Of a DNA stretch of 34,893 nt, positions 6,580-15,315 are shown piece by piece. The stretch spans positions 1 through 34,893 of the forward strand of contig JACAFE010000014.1 of the NCBI GenBank assembly GCA_013388435.1, given 5' to 3'. Every line of letters begins with the position of its first letter. Positions within the stretch are counted from its first letter, which is position 1. The notes below the pieces were generated by a model. That model ran no database searches, was not told where the DNA came from, and saw nothing but the letters and a program-made list of their open reading frames with translations. The position numbers and the translations under genes were made by a program. This DNA comes from Nitrospirota bacterium (GTDB taxonomy: Bacteria; Nitrospirota; Thermodesulfovibrionia; Thermodesulfovibrionales; SM23-35).

Positions 6580-8049
6580 TTAAAAAAACTGTTCTTGTAA
6601 TCCGAACGGGTCTTTTATTTCCATTGATTTATTAAATTTGAGTTTTTTCTCGCCTCTGTTTTCAAGATATTTGTTTAGCTCGAGGTCAACTTTTAAAGGA
6701 ACATCAATTCCTGCTTTGATTAAAACTTGTCTTAACAATGATTCTGATTTCCCAGCAAATGCAAGTGCATCTCCAAGAACTCTCAATGCTTCTGAAGGAT
6801 TATGAAATCCAACTGAATTCTCTGCAGCTATGAAGTTTAAACGTAAAAATGATTGCATATAATATTCTCTTGCTTTTTCGTATAAAGTTTTGTCAATTGT
6901 TTTGCCGGAAACTTCTGCATTATGTACTTTTTCTATTAGTTTTGCAACTGTTGCTGTAGCATATCCCGAACGTATAATAAGTGACACAGTTCTATCCTGA
7001 ATTTCTTCAACCTGAGCCCTTAACCACTCTGCTGTTTCTGAATGGCACTGCATGCATGCTCTCATATCTGTTTTAAGTGGACTTGTGATTCTATGATTTG
7101 AAACTTTATATGAGCCTATTCTTGTATAAGGCATGTGACAGTCTGCGCATGATGCTCCCGCTTTCCAGTGTATGCTTTTATATGTAAATAACTCATATTC
7201 CGGGTGGCGTATGAATGGCATCTTGTAACCGGTAACATTTTGTTTCCATTCAAGATAGGATGGGTCGCTTGTGATCTTTTTAATGATATTTTCAATTGAA
7301 ATAGCACCCAATGAGCTTCCTTGCCAAGGGAAAAATATGCCAATCGACTTCATATCTTTATCTTTTACAATGTTATATGTAACATGGCATTGAGCACATA
7401 CAATACTGCGCATTTCCTGATGAGATAATTTACTTGTATCAACTCCCAAATCTTTCAATGCATTTATAAGAGTAAATCCTCTTGAGATATTTAGTGACAT
7501 GTCTTTATTATTATGACAATCTATACAAGCTACCCCGAGCTTCTGGAATTCAGGCGGTATTTTGCTATGAACTTCTTTAAAAGGCGTTTTATAATAATCA
7601 AGACCCATTTCTTTTTCCAATTTAGGAGCGTAAGGAGTTTTGCATGTTAAACAAACTCCACCGGCTTTAATCCTGCCAGCGTCAATATCCAGCTGGTCAA
7701 TTACCATATATGCGTGACCTCTTGGTTCGTTGTATTCTATGCCAAATCCCCATCCATTGAATAAAAGTGCAAGAAACGGAAATTCTGATAATTTATCGTA
7801 AACTATTTTATCTGCGTCAAAGCCTCTTTTATATTTGCTTTTACCAGATTCTGTAGGTTCTTCTGTTTTTTTCCATAATTCATAATGTAAAGGATATGCT
7901 TTTGCCCAATTCATAGGGTCAATTTCACCATCAGCAATTTTAACAGGTCTAACGGGTTCAGTTTTAGGAGGCGTACAAGAATATAAAAGTAAAATAGATG
8001 AAATTACGATAAATAATATGTACAAAAATAAATTAAAGTTTCTTTTCAT
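6580..8049 (-). CDS. nrfA: Cytochrome c nitrite reductase, ammonia-forming, pentaheme
   Basis: This 489-residue periplasmic enzyme reduces nitrite to ammonium with six electrons. It has five haem sites: CLTCK (133–137, the Lys-ligated catalytic haem), CIDCH (175–179), CAQCH (218–222), CADCH (301–305) and CMQCH (332–336). Active-site Y225 (in CHVTY) and H282 (in RHPEYE) are present. The N-terminus is a signal sequence ending LLYSC, so Cys25 is probably lipid-modified. Where calcium-binding NrfA has Glu and Gln ligands, this protein has T224 and R281, the pattern of calcium-independent forms. It lies 38 bases after nrfH, its electron donor, with GGGGG ahead of the start. Confidence 0.95.
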   Translation of the reverse strand: MKRNFNLFLYILFIVISSILLLYSCTPPKTEPVRPVKIADGEIDPMNWAKAYPLHYELWKKTEEPTESGKSKYKRGFDADKIVYDKLSEFPFLALLFNGWGFGIEYNEPRGHAYMVIDQLDIDAGRIKAGGVCLTCKTPYAPKLEKEMGLDYYKTPFKEVHSKIPPEFQKLGVACIDCHNNKDMSLNISRGFTLINALKDLGVDTSKLSHQEMRSIVCAQCHVTYNIVKDKDMKSIGIFFPWQGSSLGAISIENIIKKITSDPSYLEWKQNVTGYKMPFIRHPEYELFTYKSIHWKAGASCADCHMPYTRIGSYKVSNHRITSPLKTDMRACMQCHSETAEWLRAQVEEIQDRTVSLIIRSGYATATVAKLIEKVHNAEVSGKTIDKTLYEKAREYYMQSFLRLNFIAAENSVGFHNPSEALRVLGDALAFAGKSESLLRQVLIKAGIDVPLKVDLELNKYLENRGEKKLKFNKSMEIKDPFGLQEQFF

Positions 8050-8087
8050 TTCAACCCCCTATTTAATGTTTTTTATTATATGAAATT

Positions 8088-8567
8088 TTAAATTGTTCCT
8101 ATTATACCTGTGTGTATATGCATTATTCTTCTGTGGCATTCCCAGCATTTTCTATTCTTATAAATCATCATTACCATATTTTCATGACAGCGTATGCAAT
8201 TAGATTGAACCACTTTAATACCATGTGCGGATAATTTTATTCTTTCGGGAATTTTGCCTGAATGAAATATTAATAAATCCTTAAGTCCATCAATAGTTTT
8301 CCAAAAGTAATGCAGTGCCCGATTGTCATTAGGAAGATGGCACTCAACGCAGACTTTTTGCTTGTGAGAACCTGAATGCATCCATGCGACATATTCTTCT
8401 TGCATTACATGGCAACTTCCACAATATTCAGATTTTTCAGTTTTAGATATAAATCCTGTTTTTCCACAGGCTGAAAATAATAAAATAACAAGAAATAATA
8501 GGTTTATCAGAATTACATAAAAAACATTTTTATATTTTAAATCCATTTTATATTTTAATATATTCAT
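8088..8567 (-). CDS. nrfH: NrfH tetrahaem quinol-oxidising subunit
   Basis: This 159-residue membrane cytochrome takes electrons from menaquinol and passes them to NrfA. One N-terminal membrane helix (about 14–32) ends in FSAC. Four haem motifs follow: CGSCHVM (49–55, with the CxxCHxM pattern that gives NrfH its Met-ligated haem), CVECH (73–77), CIRCH (124–128) and CWECH (141–145). The NapC/NirT family fits in size and spacing. The ATG at 8567 begins just after the ybeY stop without a clear ribosome site, so translation may be coupled; MDLKYKN at 8546 is an alternative start. Confidence 0.93.
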   Translation of the reverse strand: MNILKYKMDLKYKNVFYVILINLLFLVILLFSACGKTGFISKTEKSEYCGSCHVMQEEYVAWMHSGSHKQKVCVECHLPNDNRALHYFWKTIDGLKDLLIFHSGKIPERIKLSAHGIKVVQSNCIRCHENMVMMIYKNRKCWECHRRIMHIHTGIIGTI

Positions 8568-8569
8568 TT

Positions 8570-9022
8570 TTAAATGTCTTCTGTTTGATTGATAAGTTTA
8601 TTTGTTATTTTTTGCATTTCTCTAAAATCTTTATTATTATTTTCATGGTCATATCCGATAAGATGAAGGACTCCATGTATAAGCAATCTTTTAATCTCCT
8701 CATAAAATGTTAAACCGTTTTCTTTGGCTTGTTTTTTTGCTTTAGGAACACTTATTACAATATCGCCAAGAATTACATTTTTCATTAAATTTAAATTTTT
8801 TAAAGAAATACTTTCTTCCTGCGGGAAAGAAAGAACATCGGTAGTTCTGTCAATTCCGCGATACTGATAATTAAGTAATCTCATTCTTCTGTCATTAACA
8901 AAAAGAATGCTTAACTCAGCCTGCGGAAGAGACAGTAGTTGCAGGATTTTCCTTAGAAGTTTTTGTATCTTCTGAAGGTTTATCTTTTGTTGTCTTTGCT
9001 GGTTCTTTATATAGACCTTCAT
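8570..9022 (-). CDS. ybeY: YbeY endoribonuclease (16S rRNA maturation)
   Basis: The 150-residue protein has the metal-binding motif HGVLHLIGYDHE, with zinc ligands H116, H120 and H126, and the conserved TDVLSFP upstream. YbeY is a single-strand endoribonuclease for 16S rRNA processing and ribosome quality control. The start ATG at 9022 (MKVYIKN) is chosen over a TTG at 9049 because it matches family N-termini. It overlaps the end of the pgpH-like gene by 107 bases, a long same-strand overlap in which the low-complexity tail of that protein is encoded. Confidence 0.92.
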   Translation of the reverse strand: MKVYIKNQQRQQKINLQKIQKLLRKILQLLSLPQAELSILFVNDRRMRLLNYQYRGIDRTTDVLSFPQEESISLKNLNLMKNVILGDIVISVPKAKKQAKENGLTFYEEIKRLLIHGVLHLIGYDHENNNKDFREMQKITNKLINQTEDI

Positions 9023-10529
9023 TTGAAAAGTCAAATCCAGGATAGTCAATTCTTTTATGGAATATCCCGGTCAAAATATAAGTAAAGCGTTTTTTGATTT
9101 CATGTATATCTTTCAGTGTAAGTTCGCATTCATCAAGCTGTCCCTCAAGGAAAATATGATTAATAATTCTATCCACAAGTGAAGCGATACGGGCTGGTGT
9201 AGGGTCTGTAAGCACTCTTGAAGATGCCTCAACCGCATCAGCCATCATTACAAGAGCTGCAACTCTTGTCTGGGGTTTAGGACCATGATATCTGTAATCT
9301 TCTTCATTTATTTTTTCATCATGGATGGTTTCCTTTGCTTTCTGGTAAAAGTAATTGACAAGCATAGTGCCATGATGCTGTTCTATTATATCTATAATTG
9401 GTTCTGGTAATTTGTATTGTTTGGCTATATCAATACCTTCTTTGACGTGGTTAATAATAATCATGCTGCTCATGTGAGGCGTTATCTTATCATGTTTGCT
9501 TACCGTTCCACCCTGATTTTCAACGAAATAATCAGGCATTTTTATTTTACCTATGTCATGGTAATATGCGCTTACTCTCGCGAGTAAAGGATTTGCTCCA
9601 ACTGCTTCTGCTGCTGCTTCAACAAGATTTCCAACAATTACGCTGTGATGATATGTGCCAGGGGCATTTATCATTAAACTTTTCATAATAGGTTGATTAA
9701 GGTCGAGCAATTCGAGAAGACTTATATCTGTTGTAACTTTGAATGAGTATTCTATGAGAGGTAGAAGGAGTGATACTATAGCTGCAACGCTAATACCACC
9801 GAGTGCGGCAAAAAGAATTGAAGGAGCGAATTTTGTAGTGAATAACTCTCCTTTGAAAAGAAGAAGTGTTACTACTGTTATTATATTCGCAGCAATAATA
9901 TATCCTCCTGCTCTTAGAATTGATGATCTTTTTTTACATTGTAAAGCGCCAAAAGCAGCGGTGATACTCCCAACAAAGATATAAACGGTAAAAAATGCAT
10001 CCTGAAGCCAGAGACCTGTTAAAAGACTTAGAATAAATGAAAAAATTATCGCTGTATGAAAATCAAAAATTAAAGAAACCAGCATTGCACCTGCCGGAAT
10101 AGGCAAACCGAATAAAGAAATTTCGAGAATTTTGTATTCCAATCCTTTTGAAAGGTTTATAAGAAGATACCCGAAAAGTCTTCCTGTTAAAAGAGTTCCG
10201 ATAATAAGTAGCCCGAGTAAAAGAAGCATATTTCTTTTTTTAATATAAGCAGGCTTGTAACGCATAATATCGCGATAAAAAATTGTTAGTAGCAGACAGG
10301 AGATTAAAAAACCTCCAATAAAATGGCCTGTTTTAAAAACAGTCTGAATTGATAATGATGCTATTACGCTGCAAATAATTAAAAAATAAATTCTGGTTAA
10401 ATTTTCTTTTTTATTTGCAGAAGAGAGTTCTTTGGTATCAGAAATATGTTTACCTTCTGTTAAATATTGAAAAAATTTTATTATTTTTAAAGATTTATTC
10501 TTCTGTTGTCCGTTTTTCATATCGTTCAT
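8916..10529 (-). CDS. pgpH: Membrane HD-domain phosphodiesterase (PgpH/7TM-HD type)
   Basis: The 537 residues start with a short cytosolic part, then about seven hydrophobic segments (roughly 48–265), then a cytosolic HD domain. Metal-binding residues are seen in TYHHS (about 293–297), YYHDIGK (H324, D325), EQHHGT (H385, H386) and a later ADAVEA. PgpH proteins degrade cyclic di-AMP. The large extracellular domain at the N-terminus of the Listeria protein is absent, which is why this one is shorter. The C-terminus is a Lys/Thr/Ser-rich tail encoded over the ybeY start. The phoH–pgpH–ybeY order is widely conserved. Substrate is inferred from the family. Confidence 0.85.
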   Translation of the reverse strand: MNDMKNGQQKNKSLKIIKFFQYLTEGKHISDTKELSSANKKENLTRIYFLIICSVIASLSIQTVFKTGHFIGGFLISCLLLTIFYRDIMRYKPAYIKKRNMLLLLGLLIIGTLLTGRLFGYLLINLSKGLEYKILEISLFGLPIPAGAMLVSLIFDFHTAIIFSFILSLLTGLWLQDAFFTVYIFVGSITAAFGALQCKKRSSILRAGGYIIAANIITVVTLLLFKGELFTTKFAPSILFAALGGISVAAIVSLLLPLIEYSFKVTTDISLLELLDLNQPIMKSLMINAPGTYHHSVIVGNLVEAAAEAVGANPLLARVSAYYHDIGKIKMPDYFVENQGGTVSKHDKITPHMSSMIIINHVKEGIDIAKQYKLPEPIIDIIEQHHGTMLVNYFYQKAKETIHDEKINEEDYRYHGPKPQTRVAALVMMADAVEASSRVLTDPTPARIASLVDRIINHIFLEGQLDECELTLKDIHEIKKRFTYILTGIFHKRIDYPGFDFSNEGLYKEPAKTTKDKPSEDTKTSKENPATTVSSAG

Positions 10530-11466
10530 ATGCCTTCACAATCTCCTGAACGAGTTTATGACGTACGACATCTTTCTCGGAAAAATAAACAAATTTGATG
10601 CCTTCTATACCGCTAAGTATTTTGGCTGCCTCAGTAAGCCCTGAAACTTTTCCATGAGGTAAGTCTATCTGTGTTACATCTCCTGTTATCACAGTTTTTG
10701 AATTAAATCCGAGTCTTGTCAGGTACATTTTCATTTGTTCGGATGTTGTATTTTGTGCTTCATCGAGAATAATGAATGAATCATTTAGTGTCCTGCCTCT
10801 CATAAAGGCAAGCGGAGCTATTTCAATGATTCCTCTATCAACAAGTTTTCCTGCTTTTTCAGCTTCCATCATATCAAATAAAGCATCGTATAATGGTCTG
10901 AGGTATGGATTTACTTTTTCATAAAGATCGCCTGGCAGAAATCCCAATTTTTCTCCAGCTTCAACAGCAGGTCTTGCGAGTACAATTCTACTAACCTGTT
11001 TCTTTAAAAAAGCGTTTATTGCCATAGCCATAGCGAGATATGTCTTACCCGTACCCGCAGGACCTATGCCAATTACAATATCATAATTTTTTATTGCTTC
11101 AATATACTGTTTTTGGGTATCGGTTTTAGGGATAATAAAACGTTTTTTCGAAGATACTGGTATATTATTTAGAAATAGGTCTTTAACAGAGACTGATCCA
11201 GATTCCGAAGATACAGATTTAATAGCAAATCGAATGTCTTCAGGATTTAAAAAATATCCTTCATGGCTTATTTTGCGTAAATCATTAATAATCTTTTCGG
11301 CTTTTTCAACAGCATCGGGTTCGCCCTGCAAAAATATCTTATTACCTCTCTGGGATGCAATAATACCGAGTGTTTCTTCTATTATTTTAAGATTTTTGTC
11401 GAGTCTGCCATATAGCAGATTAACCTCTTTTTCGCTATCAAGCTCAATTTCTAAAGTTAACGTAAT
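10495..11466 (-). CDS. phoH: PhoH-like ATPase, apparently with a non-canonical start codon
   Basis: PhoH/YbeZ proteins are cytosolic P-loop ATPases that work with YbeY in RNA metabolism. Walker A is GPAGTGKT (about residues 135–142 of the full product), with SFIILDEAQN as Walker B. The first ATG/GTG/TTG codon (TTG at 11331) would remove about 45 conserved residues such as LLYGRLDKNLKIIEETLG. The open frame with this homology runs up to AAAGGAGG at 11474–11467, then ATT (11466) and ACG (11463). No standard start exists between, so ATT or ACG is probably used. Full length would be about 323 residues, normal for the family. The end overlaps the pgpH-like gene by 35 bases. Confidence 0.85.
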   Translation of the reverse strand: MTLTLEIELDSEKEVNLLYGRLDKNLKIIEETLGIIASQRGNKIFLQGEPDAVEKAEKIINDLRKISHEGYFLNPEDIRFAIKSVSSESGSVSVKDLFLNNIPVSSKKRFIIPKTDTQKQYIEAIKNYDIVIGIGPAGTGKTYLAMAMAINAFLKKQVSRIVLARPAVEAGEKLGFLPGDLYEKVNPYLRPLYDALFDMMEAEKAGKLVDRGIIEIAPLAFMRGRTLNDSFIILDEAQNTTSEQMKMYLTRLGFNSKTVITGDVTQIDLPHGKVSGLTEAAKILSGIEGIKFVYFSEKDVVRHKLVQEIVKAYERYEKRTTEE

Positions 11467-11474
11467 GCCTCCTT

Positions 11475-12143
11475 TTAATTTTTAAAAGTTACAAAAGCAT
11501 GCTGTAATTTTTCGAATTTTCTAATTTTTATAGACATTATTTCAGCTTCTTTTCTTGTTGAAAATTCTCCAACCAGTACCTTATAAAGCTTATTGTTTTT
11601 CCTTTTATCAGATAGAACTACAACAACCTTATAACCTTTCTTGCTCAATTTATCTTTAAGTTCTTCTGCAGCATCCTGATTTTTAAATGCCTCAACCTGT
11701 ACTGTATATTTTTTTGATTTGCCATTTTTATTTGATGATTCAGTATTAGTTGAATGGCTGGTTTTTGATTTTTCATTTTGATTGTTTTGTTGTTCCTGTG
11801 TAAGAGGTTGTGTTTTTGTCTGAATTTGTCCTTTATCTGATTGTATAGTTTGAGAAGATTGTATTTGCTGGTTGGTTGTTGTCGAATTTGAATTCAATGG
11901 TTCGGTAACCTGTGTTGTATTATTTTCCTGTTGATTTGTGGAAGAGGGTTGCGCTGTTTCCAGAAAATTTTCTGGTGTAGTATTTTTAGAAATTTCTGAT
12001 AGTTCGGAATTATTCGGTCTAAAGGATTTTCCTGTAAAAAAGCCGAGCGTGAATCCGAGAGACGCCGTGATAATAAGGGCTGAAATAATAATACCTTTCC
12101 CTATATAAATTGTAGATGGCTTTTCTTTGATTTCCTGTCTCAT
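11475..12143 (-). CDS. SPOR-domain membrane protein
   Basis: The 222 residues comprise a short cytosolic N-terminus, one membrane helix (about 18–38) and a long Gln/Asn/Ser/Thr-rich linker (about 45–140). A C-terminal SPOR domain (about 145–220) has the typical YTVQVEAF start and a repeat-like LYKVLVGEF strand. SPOR domains bind denuded septal peptidoglycan, so a role in division or the cell wall is likely. Its ATG overlaps the queA stop (ATGA, 12140–12143), so translation is probably coupled. Confidence 0.85.
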   Translation of the reverse strand: MRQEIKEKPSTIYIGKGIIISALIITASLGFTLGFFTGKSFRPNNSELSEISKNTTPENFLETAQPSSTNQQENNTTQVTEPLNSNSTTTNQQIQSSQTIQSDKGQIQTKTQPLTQEQQNNQNEKSKTSHSTNTESSNKNGKSKKYTVQVEAFKNQDAAEELKDKLSKKGYKVVVVLSDKRKNNKLYKVLVGEFSTRKEAEIMSIKIRKFEKLQHAFVTFKN

Positions 12144-13147
12144 AAAATAAGCATAGCATCGCCATATGAAAGAAATCTATACTTTTGATTAATCGCTTCG
12201 GAATAGGCTTTAAAAAGTAAATCGCTTCCACATTTGGCTGATGCAAGCATTAATGGAGTTGATTTTGGCAAATGAAAATTTGTTATTAGTGAATCAATAG
12301 CTTTAAATTTATATCCCGGATAAATAAAAATATCTGTATCGCCTTTTATTTTACCGTTCATGCAGAAAGTGTTACAACGATTGCTAATAAACCCTTCCAG
12401 TACCCTTGTAGTTGTAGTACCTACAGCAAATATTTTATTCCCTGATTCCTTTGCATTTATTATATCGTCAATAAGATGACTGTCGAGTTCAAAGTATTCT
12501 TTATCCATAATATGATCTTCAATTTTTTCTGTTCTTATTGGTTTGAATGTGCCTATCCCTACGTGTAGAGTTACCTCTCTTATTTTAACACCTTTTGATT
12601 GAATCATTGAAAGAAGTTGCCGGGTAAAATGAAGACCGGCTGTTGGTGCTGCTATTGAGCCTTCGTATTTCGCATAAATAGTTTGATAAGTCTGGATGTC
12701 AGATTTATCAGGTTTGCGTTTGATATAAGGTGGTAAAGGCATATAACCATGTTCCCATATTAAATCAAAAAAATTTCCCTTAAATTCGAATCGTGCAATG
12801 CAGCCATCTTTAATTTCTGCTTGAAAATTATCTTCAAAATAAACTTTTCCTGTGTATTTGCCTTTTGTTAAAACTTCCCAGAAAGACTCTTTTATTTCTT
12901 TAACAAGCAAAATTTCAATGGGTTTTCCATTGTCCCGTTTACCCATGAGTTTTGCAGGAAAAACTTTTGAATTATTTAAGATCAATAAATCTCCTTCAGA
13001 AAGGTAATTGATAATATCTGTGAAAATTTTGTGCTCTATCTTTCCATCATTGTGAACGACGAGTAACCTTGAGTTGCTTCTGTTTTTCAAAGGTCTAATA
13101 GCAATGAGTTTTTCCGGAAGATTGTAATCAAAATCAGCGGTATTCAT
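12140..13147 (-). CDS. queA: S-adenosylmethionine:tRNA ribosyltransferase-isomerase
   Basis: QueA transfers the ribosyl part of SAM to preQ1-modified tRNA to make epoxyqueuosine. The 335-residue protein starts with the typical FDYNLPEKLIA and holds SIAAPTAGLHFT and AVGTTTTRVLE, hallmarks of the family, with full length. The start overlaps the SpoIID-like gene by 14 bases. QueH, which performs the next step, is encoded three genes upstream in the same operon. Confidence 0.96.
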   Translation of the reverse strand: MNTADFDYNLPEKLIAIRPLKNRSNSRLLVVHNDGKIEHKIFTDIINYLSEGDLLILNNSKVFPAKLMGKRDNGKPIEILLVKEIKESFWEVLTKGKYTGKVYFEDNFQAEIKDGCIARFEFKGNFFDLIWEHGYMPLPPYIKRKPDKSDIQTYQTIYAKYEGSIAAPTAGLHFTRQLLSMIQSKGVKIREVTLHVGIGTFKPIRTEKIEDHIMDKEYFELDSHLIDDIINAKESGNKIFAVGTTTTRVLEGFISNRCNTFCMNGKIKGDTDIFIYPGYKFKAIDSLITNFHLPKSTPLMLASAKCGSDLLFKAYSEAINQKYRFLSYGDAMLIL

Positions 13148-14120
13148 ATAATTTTATTATAGTGCCTGGATAGAAATATGAAAGAATTTCTTTATAATTT
13201 TTGCCTTCCCGTGCCATTTTGAGAGCACACCACTGGCACATTCCAACTCCGTGTCCGTAACCTTTGCCTTCAAAATAAAATGTGTTATTGTCTTTGCTGA
13301 TAGAAAAATTAGTACTCGGAAGGCGGCTCCATCCGATGGCTTTTCTGAATTCTGTAGAAGGAATTTTTAAAACACCTGAGTCTGTAATTATATTTAACTC
13401 TTTCACTCTATTGGTTGATGTATATGATGCTATAGATATATTTTTAATCAAAGGAATATTAAGAGCCTTTTCGATTTCTTTAATATCCATGCTCCTCTCC
13501 CATTCTGAATATGGTGATAAGTCGCATTTTGTCTCAACTGACTTAAGATAAGGATAGCTTTTCCCGAATACTTCTTCAGGATTTTCTGTTTTTCCTCCAC
13601 ATGTTGAATGATAGAATGCTGCGATAGGAATATTATTGTAAGTAAGAATTTCACCTTTTGTTTCTTCAACTGCAAATGCCACGCGAGCGTCAGGATTGTT
13701 TCCTTTATAAACCTGATGAAGAACAGAAGATGCTATGTGATAGAGCGAGCCTCCGCTAATTTTTTTCTGGTATAGTGCGTAAGTTCTCGAAACAACAGCC
13801 TGTGCTTTCAATGCTTCTATGTCCCAATCAGAACTTACTTCAGCAGCAACAACATCTTTAATATACTCTTCAAGAGGCAATTCATTAATTATATAAAGTC
13901 CGTTATCACCTTTCCAGACTTCAATATCTCCTGTATATTTTGTACCCATAACAAGCAGTGTTCCCTTCATGTTGCCAAGTTTTTCAATTTTTTCGTTATT
14001 TGAAGGGATATTTGGATAGTATTCATTGACAATGAGAACTTTAATTTTTTCTGAAGCAATTGCATTATCGAAAAATAATATAAACATCAATACTAAAATA
14101 AAAGAAATCGATTTTTTCAT
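13134..14120 (-). CDS. SpoIID/LytB-domain secreted protein
   Basis: The 328 residues begin with a signal peptide (about 1–22, ending IASE). The SpoIID domain follows, with LPLEEYIKDVVAAEV, EALKAQAVVSRTYAL, AAFYHSTCGGKTE and GYGHGVGMCQWCA. SpoIID-type proteins act on peptidoglycan; the spore-former version is a lytic transglycosylase, and in non-sporing bacteria the family likely has wall-remodelling roles. It sits between queA (14-base overlap) and a small membrane protein gene. Export to the periplasm is expected. Confidence 0.9.
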   Translation of the reverse strand: MKKSISFILVLMFILFFDNAIASEKIKVLIVNEYYPNIPSNNEKIEKLGNMKGTLLVMGTKYTGDIEVWKGDNGLYIINELPLEEYIKDVVAAEVSSDWDIEALKAQAVVSRTYALYQKKISGGSLYHIASSVLHQVYKGNNPDARVAFAVEETKGEILTYNNIPIAAFYHSTCGGKTENPEEVFGKSYPYLKSVETKCDLSPYSEWERSMDIKEIEKALNIPLIKNISIASYTSTNRVKELNIITDSGVLKIPSTEFRKAIGWSRLPSTNFSISKDNNTFYFEGKGYGHGVGMCQWCALKMAREGKNYKEILSYFYPGTIIKLYEYR

Positions 14121-14127
14121 ATAATTA

Positions 14128-14355
14128 TCACCTTTTTCTAAGTAACCAGAAAATAAGAGTTAAAATCAGGCTTATTAATAAACTGGTAGCCAATGGAAAA
14201 TAAAAACTAAAATTTTTTTTCTGAATGTATATATCACCAGGAAGCCTGCCGAACCATGACAGTTTACCTGCAAGCATAAAAATAACGCCTGCGATAATGC
14301 ATATTAAGCCCAAAAATATAAGAATTTTCCCAAAATATTGAATATTATCCGGCAT
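14128..14355 (-). CDS. DUF2905 small membrane protein
   Basis: The 75-residue protein has two hydrophobic helices (about 8–28 and 52–70) separated by FGRLPGDIYIQKKNFSFYFP, the signature of DUF2905. Function is unknown in the family. It starts immediately after the queH stop and ends seven bases before the SpoIID-like gene, in the same operon. Confidence 0.88.
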   Translation of the reverse strand: MPDNIQYFGKILIFLGLICIIAGVIFMLAGKLSWFGRLPGDIYIQKKNFSFYFPLATSLLISLILTLIFWLLRKR

Positions 14356-14886
14356 TTATTTTTTAAGATACCTTTCCATTTCTGAATAAATACATCCACA
14401 ATATTTCTGTCTGTATAAACCTAATTCCTTAGAGATTTTCATGCCTTCATAAAAGCCCGGCCTGAAATCTTCATCATAAAATGTTATACCATGCTTTTTA
14501 CCAATATCTTTGGCTGTTTTTATTATAACATCAAATTTCTGATAAGGACTTACAAGTAGGGATGTTGTGAATCCATCAAGTCCCATTTTCTTAGCTGTCT
14601 TTGCTGTTTCTTCAAGCCTGATATAGTAGCAATATTGGCATCTATTGTCTTCCTTGTTAACAATAGACCTGATAAATTCTTTTAGTCCGTAATTATCTAT
14701 ATATTCAATCTTAAGATTCCAGAGATTTTGTAATTTATTCAAAGAATCTAATCTGCTTTTATATTCTGTATAAGGGTGTATATTAGGATTAAACCATAAT
14801 CCAACAATATCTATACCCTTAGAAGTCAGGGTTCTAATCGGAAACAGGCAGCAGTTTGAACAGCATATATGCATCAGTAGCTTCAT
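14356..14886 (-). CDS. queH: Epoxyqueuosine reductase QueH
   Basis: QueH (formerly DUF208) reduces epoxyqueuosine to queuosine in tRNA, independently of the cobalamin enzyme QueG. The 176 residues show the N-terminal LLMHICCSNC with the paired cysteines, CQYC (about 95–98), and a late CGC before YSEMERY, as expected for the metal- and iron–sulfur-binding cysteines. WFNPNIHPYTEY is also typical. With queA in the same operon, this gives the last two steps of queuosine formation. Confidence 0.92.
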   Translation of the reverse strand: MKLLMHICCSNCCLFPIRTLTSKGIDIVGLWFNPNIHPYTEYKSRLDSLNKLQNLWNLKIEYIDNYGLKEFIRSIVNKEDNRCQYCYYIRLEETAKTAKKMGLDGFTTSLLVSPYQKFDVIIKTAKDIGKKHGITFYDEDFRPGFYEGMKISKELGLYRQKYCGCIYSEMERYLKK

Positions 14887-14906
14887 ATTTTATGGCAGGT
14901 ATTTCC

Positions 14907-15248
14907 TTATTTGTCTTCTCGTGTTTTATGTTTTTTAGTTTTAATATTTTTTGAAACACCAGATTGCTGCGGAGAAAAATCAGGATTTATTAGATATGCC
15001 TGTCTGAAATATTCATCTGCTTCGTCGAATTTTTTAAGTTTATATAAAGCATAACCTATTCTATAATAAGCATCTGAATCTGGTTTGTGTTTAACATATT
15101 CCTGTAAAATTTCTGCTGCCTCTTTGAATTTTCCTTTGTTGTAATAACTTAAAGCTTTTTCAAATTCAGAATCCATATTTGCAAAAGAAACATTTGTTAA
15201 GAAAATAATTGTTAAAAATATTATTTTAAAACCTATAATTATTTTCAT
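14907..15248 (-). CDS. Exported TPR-repeat protein (113 aa)
   Basis: A signal peptide (about 1–23, ending SFANM) precedes about two tetratricopeptide repeats (FEKALSYYNKGKFKEAAEIL and AYYRIGYALYKLKKFDEADE). A basic Lys/Thr-rich tail closes the protein. TPR repeats mediate protein contacts; no catalytic part is present. A strong ribosome site (AAGGAGG) precedes the ATG. It lies between ruvB (67-base gap) and queH. Confidence 0.8.
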   Translation of the reverse strand: MKIIIGFKIIFLTIIFLTNVSFANMDSEFEKALSYYNKGKFKEAAEILQEYVKHKPDSDAYYRIGYALYKLKKFDEADEYFRQAYLINPDFSPQQSGVSKNIKTKKHKTREDK

Positions 15249-15315
15249 CGCAACCTCCTTGTATGGAAGTCAGTATTTTAAAAAAGCTTAACAATAACTA
15301 TTAAAATTAGTCAAT

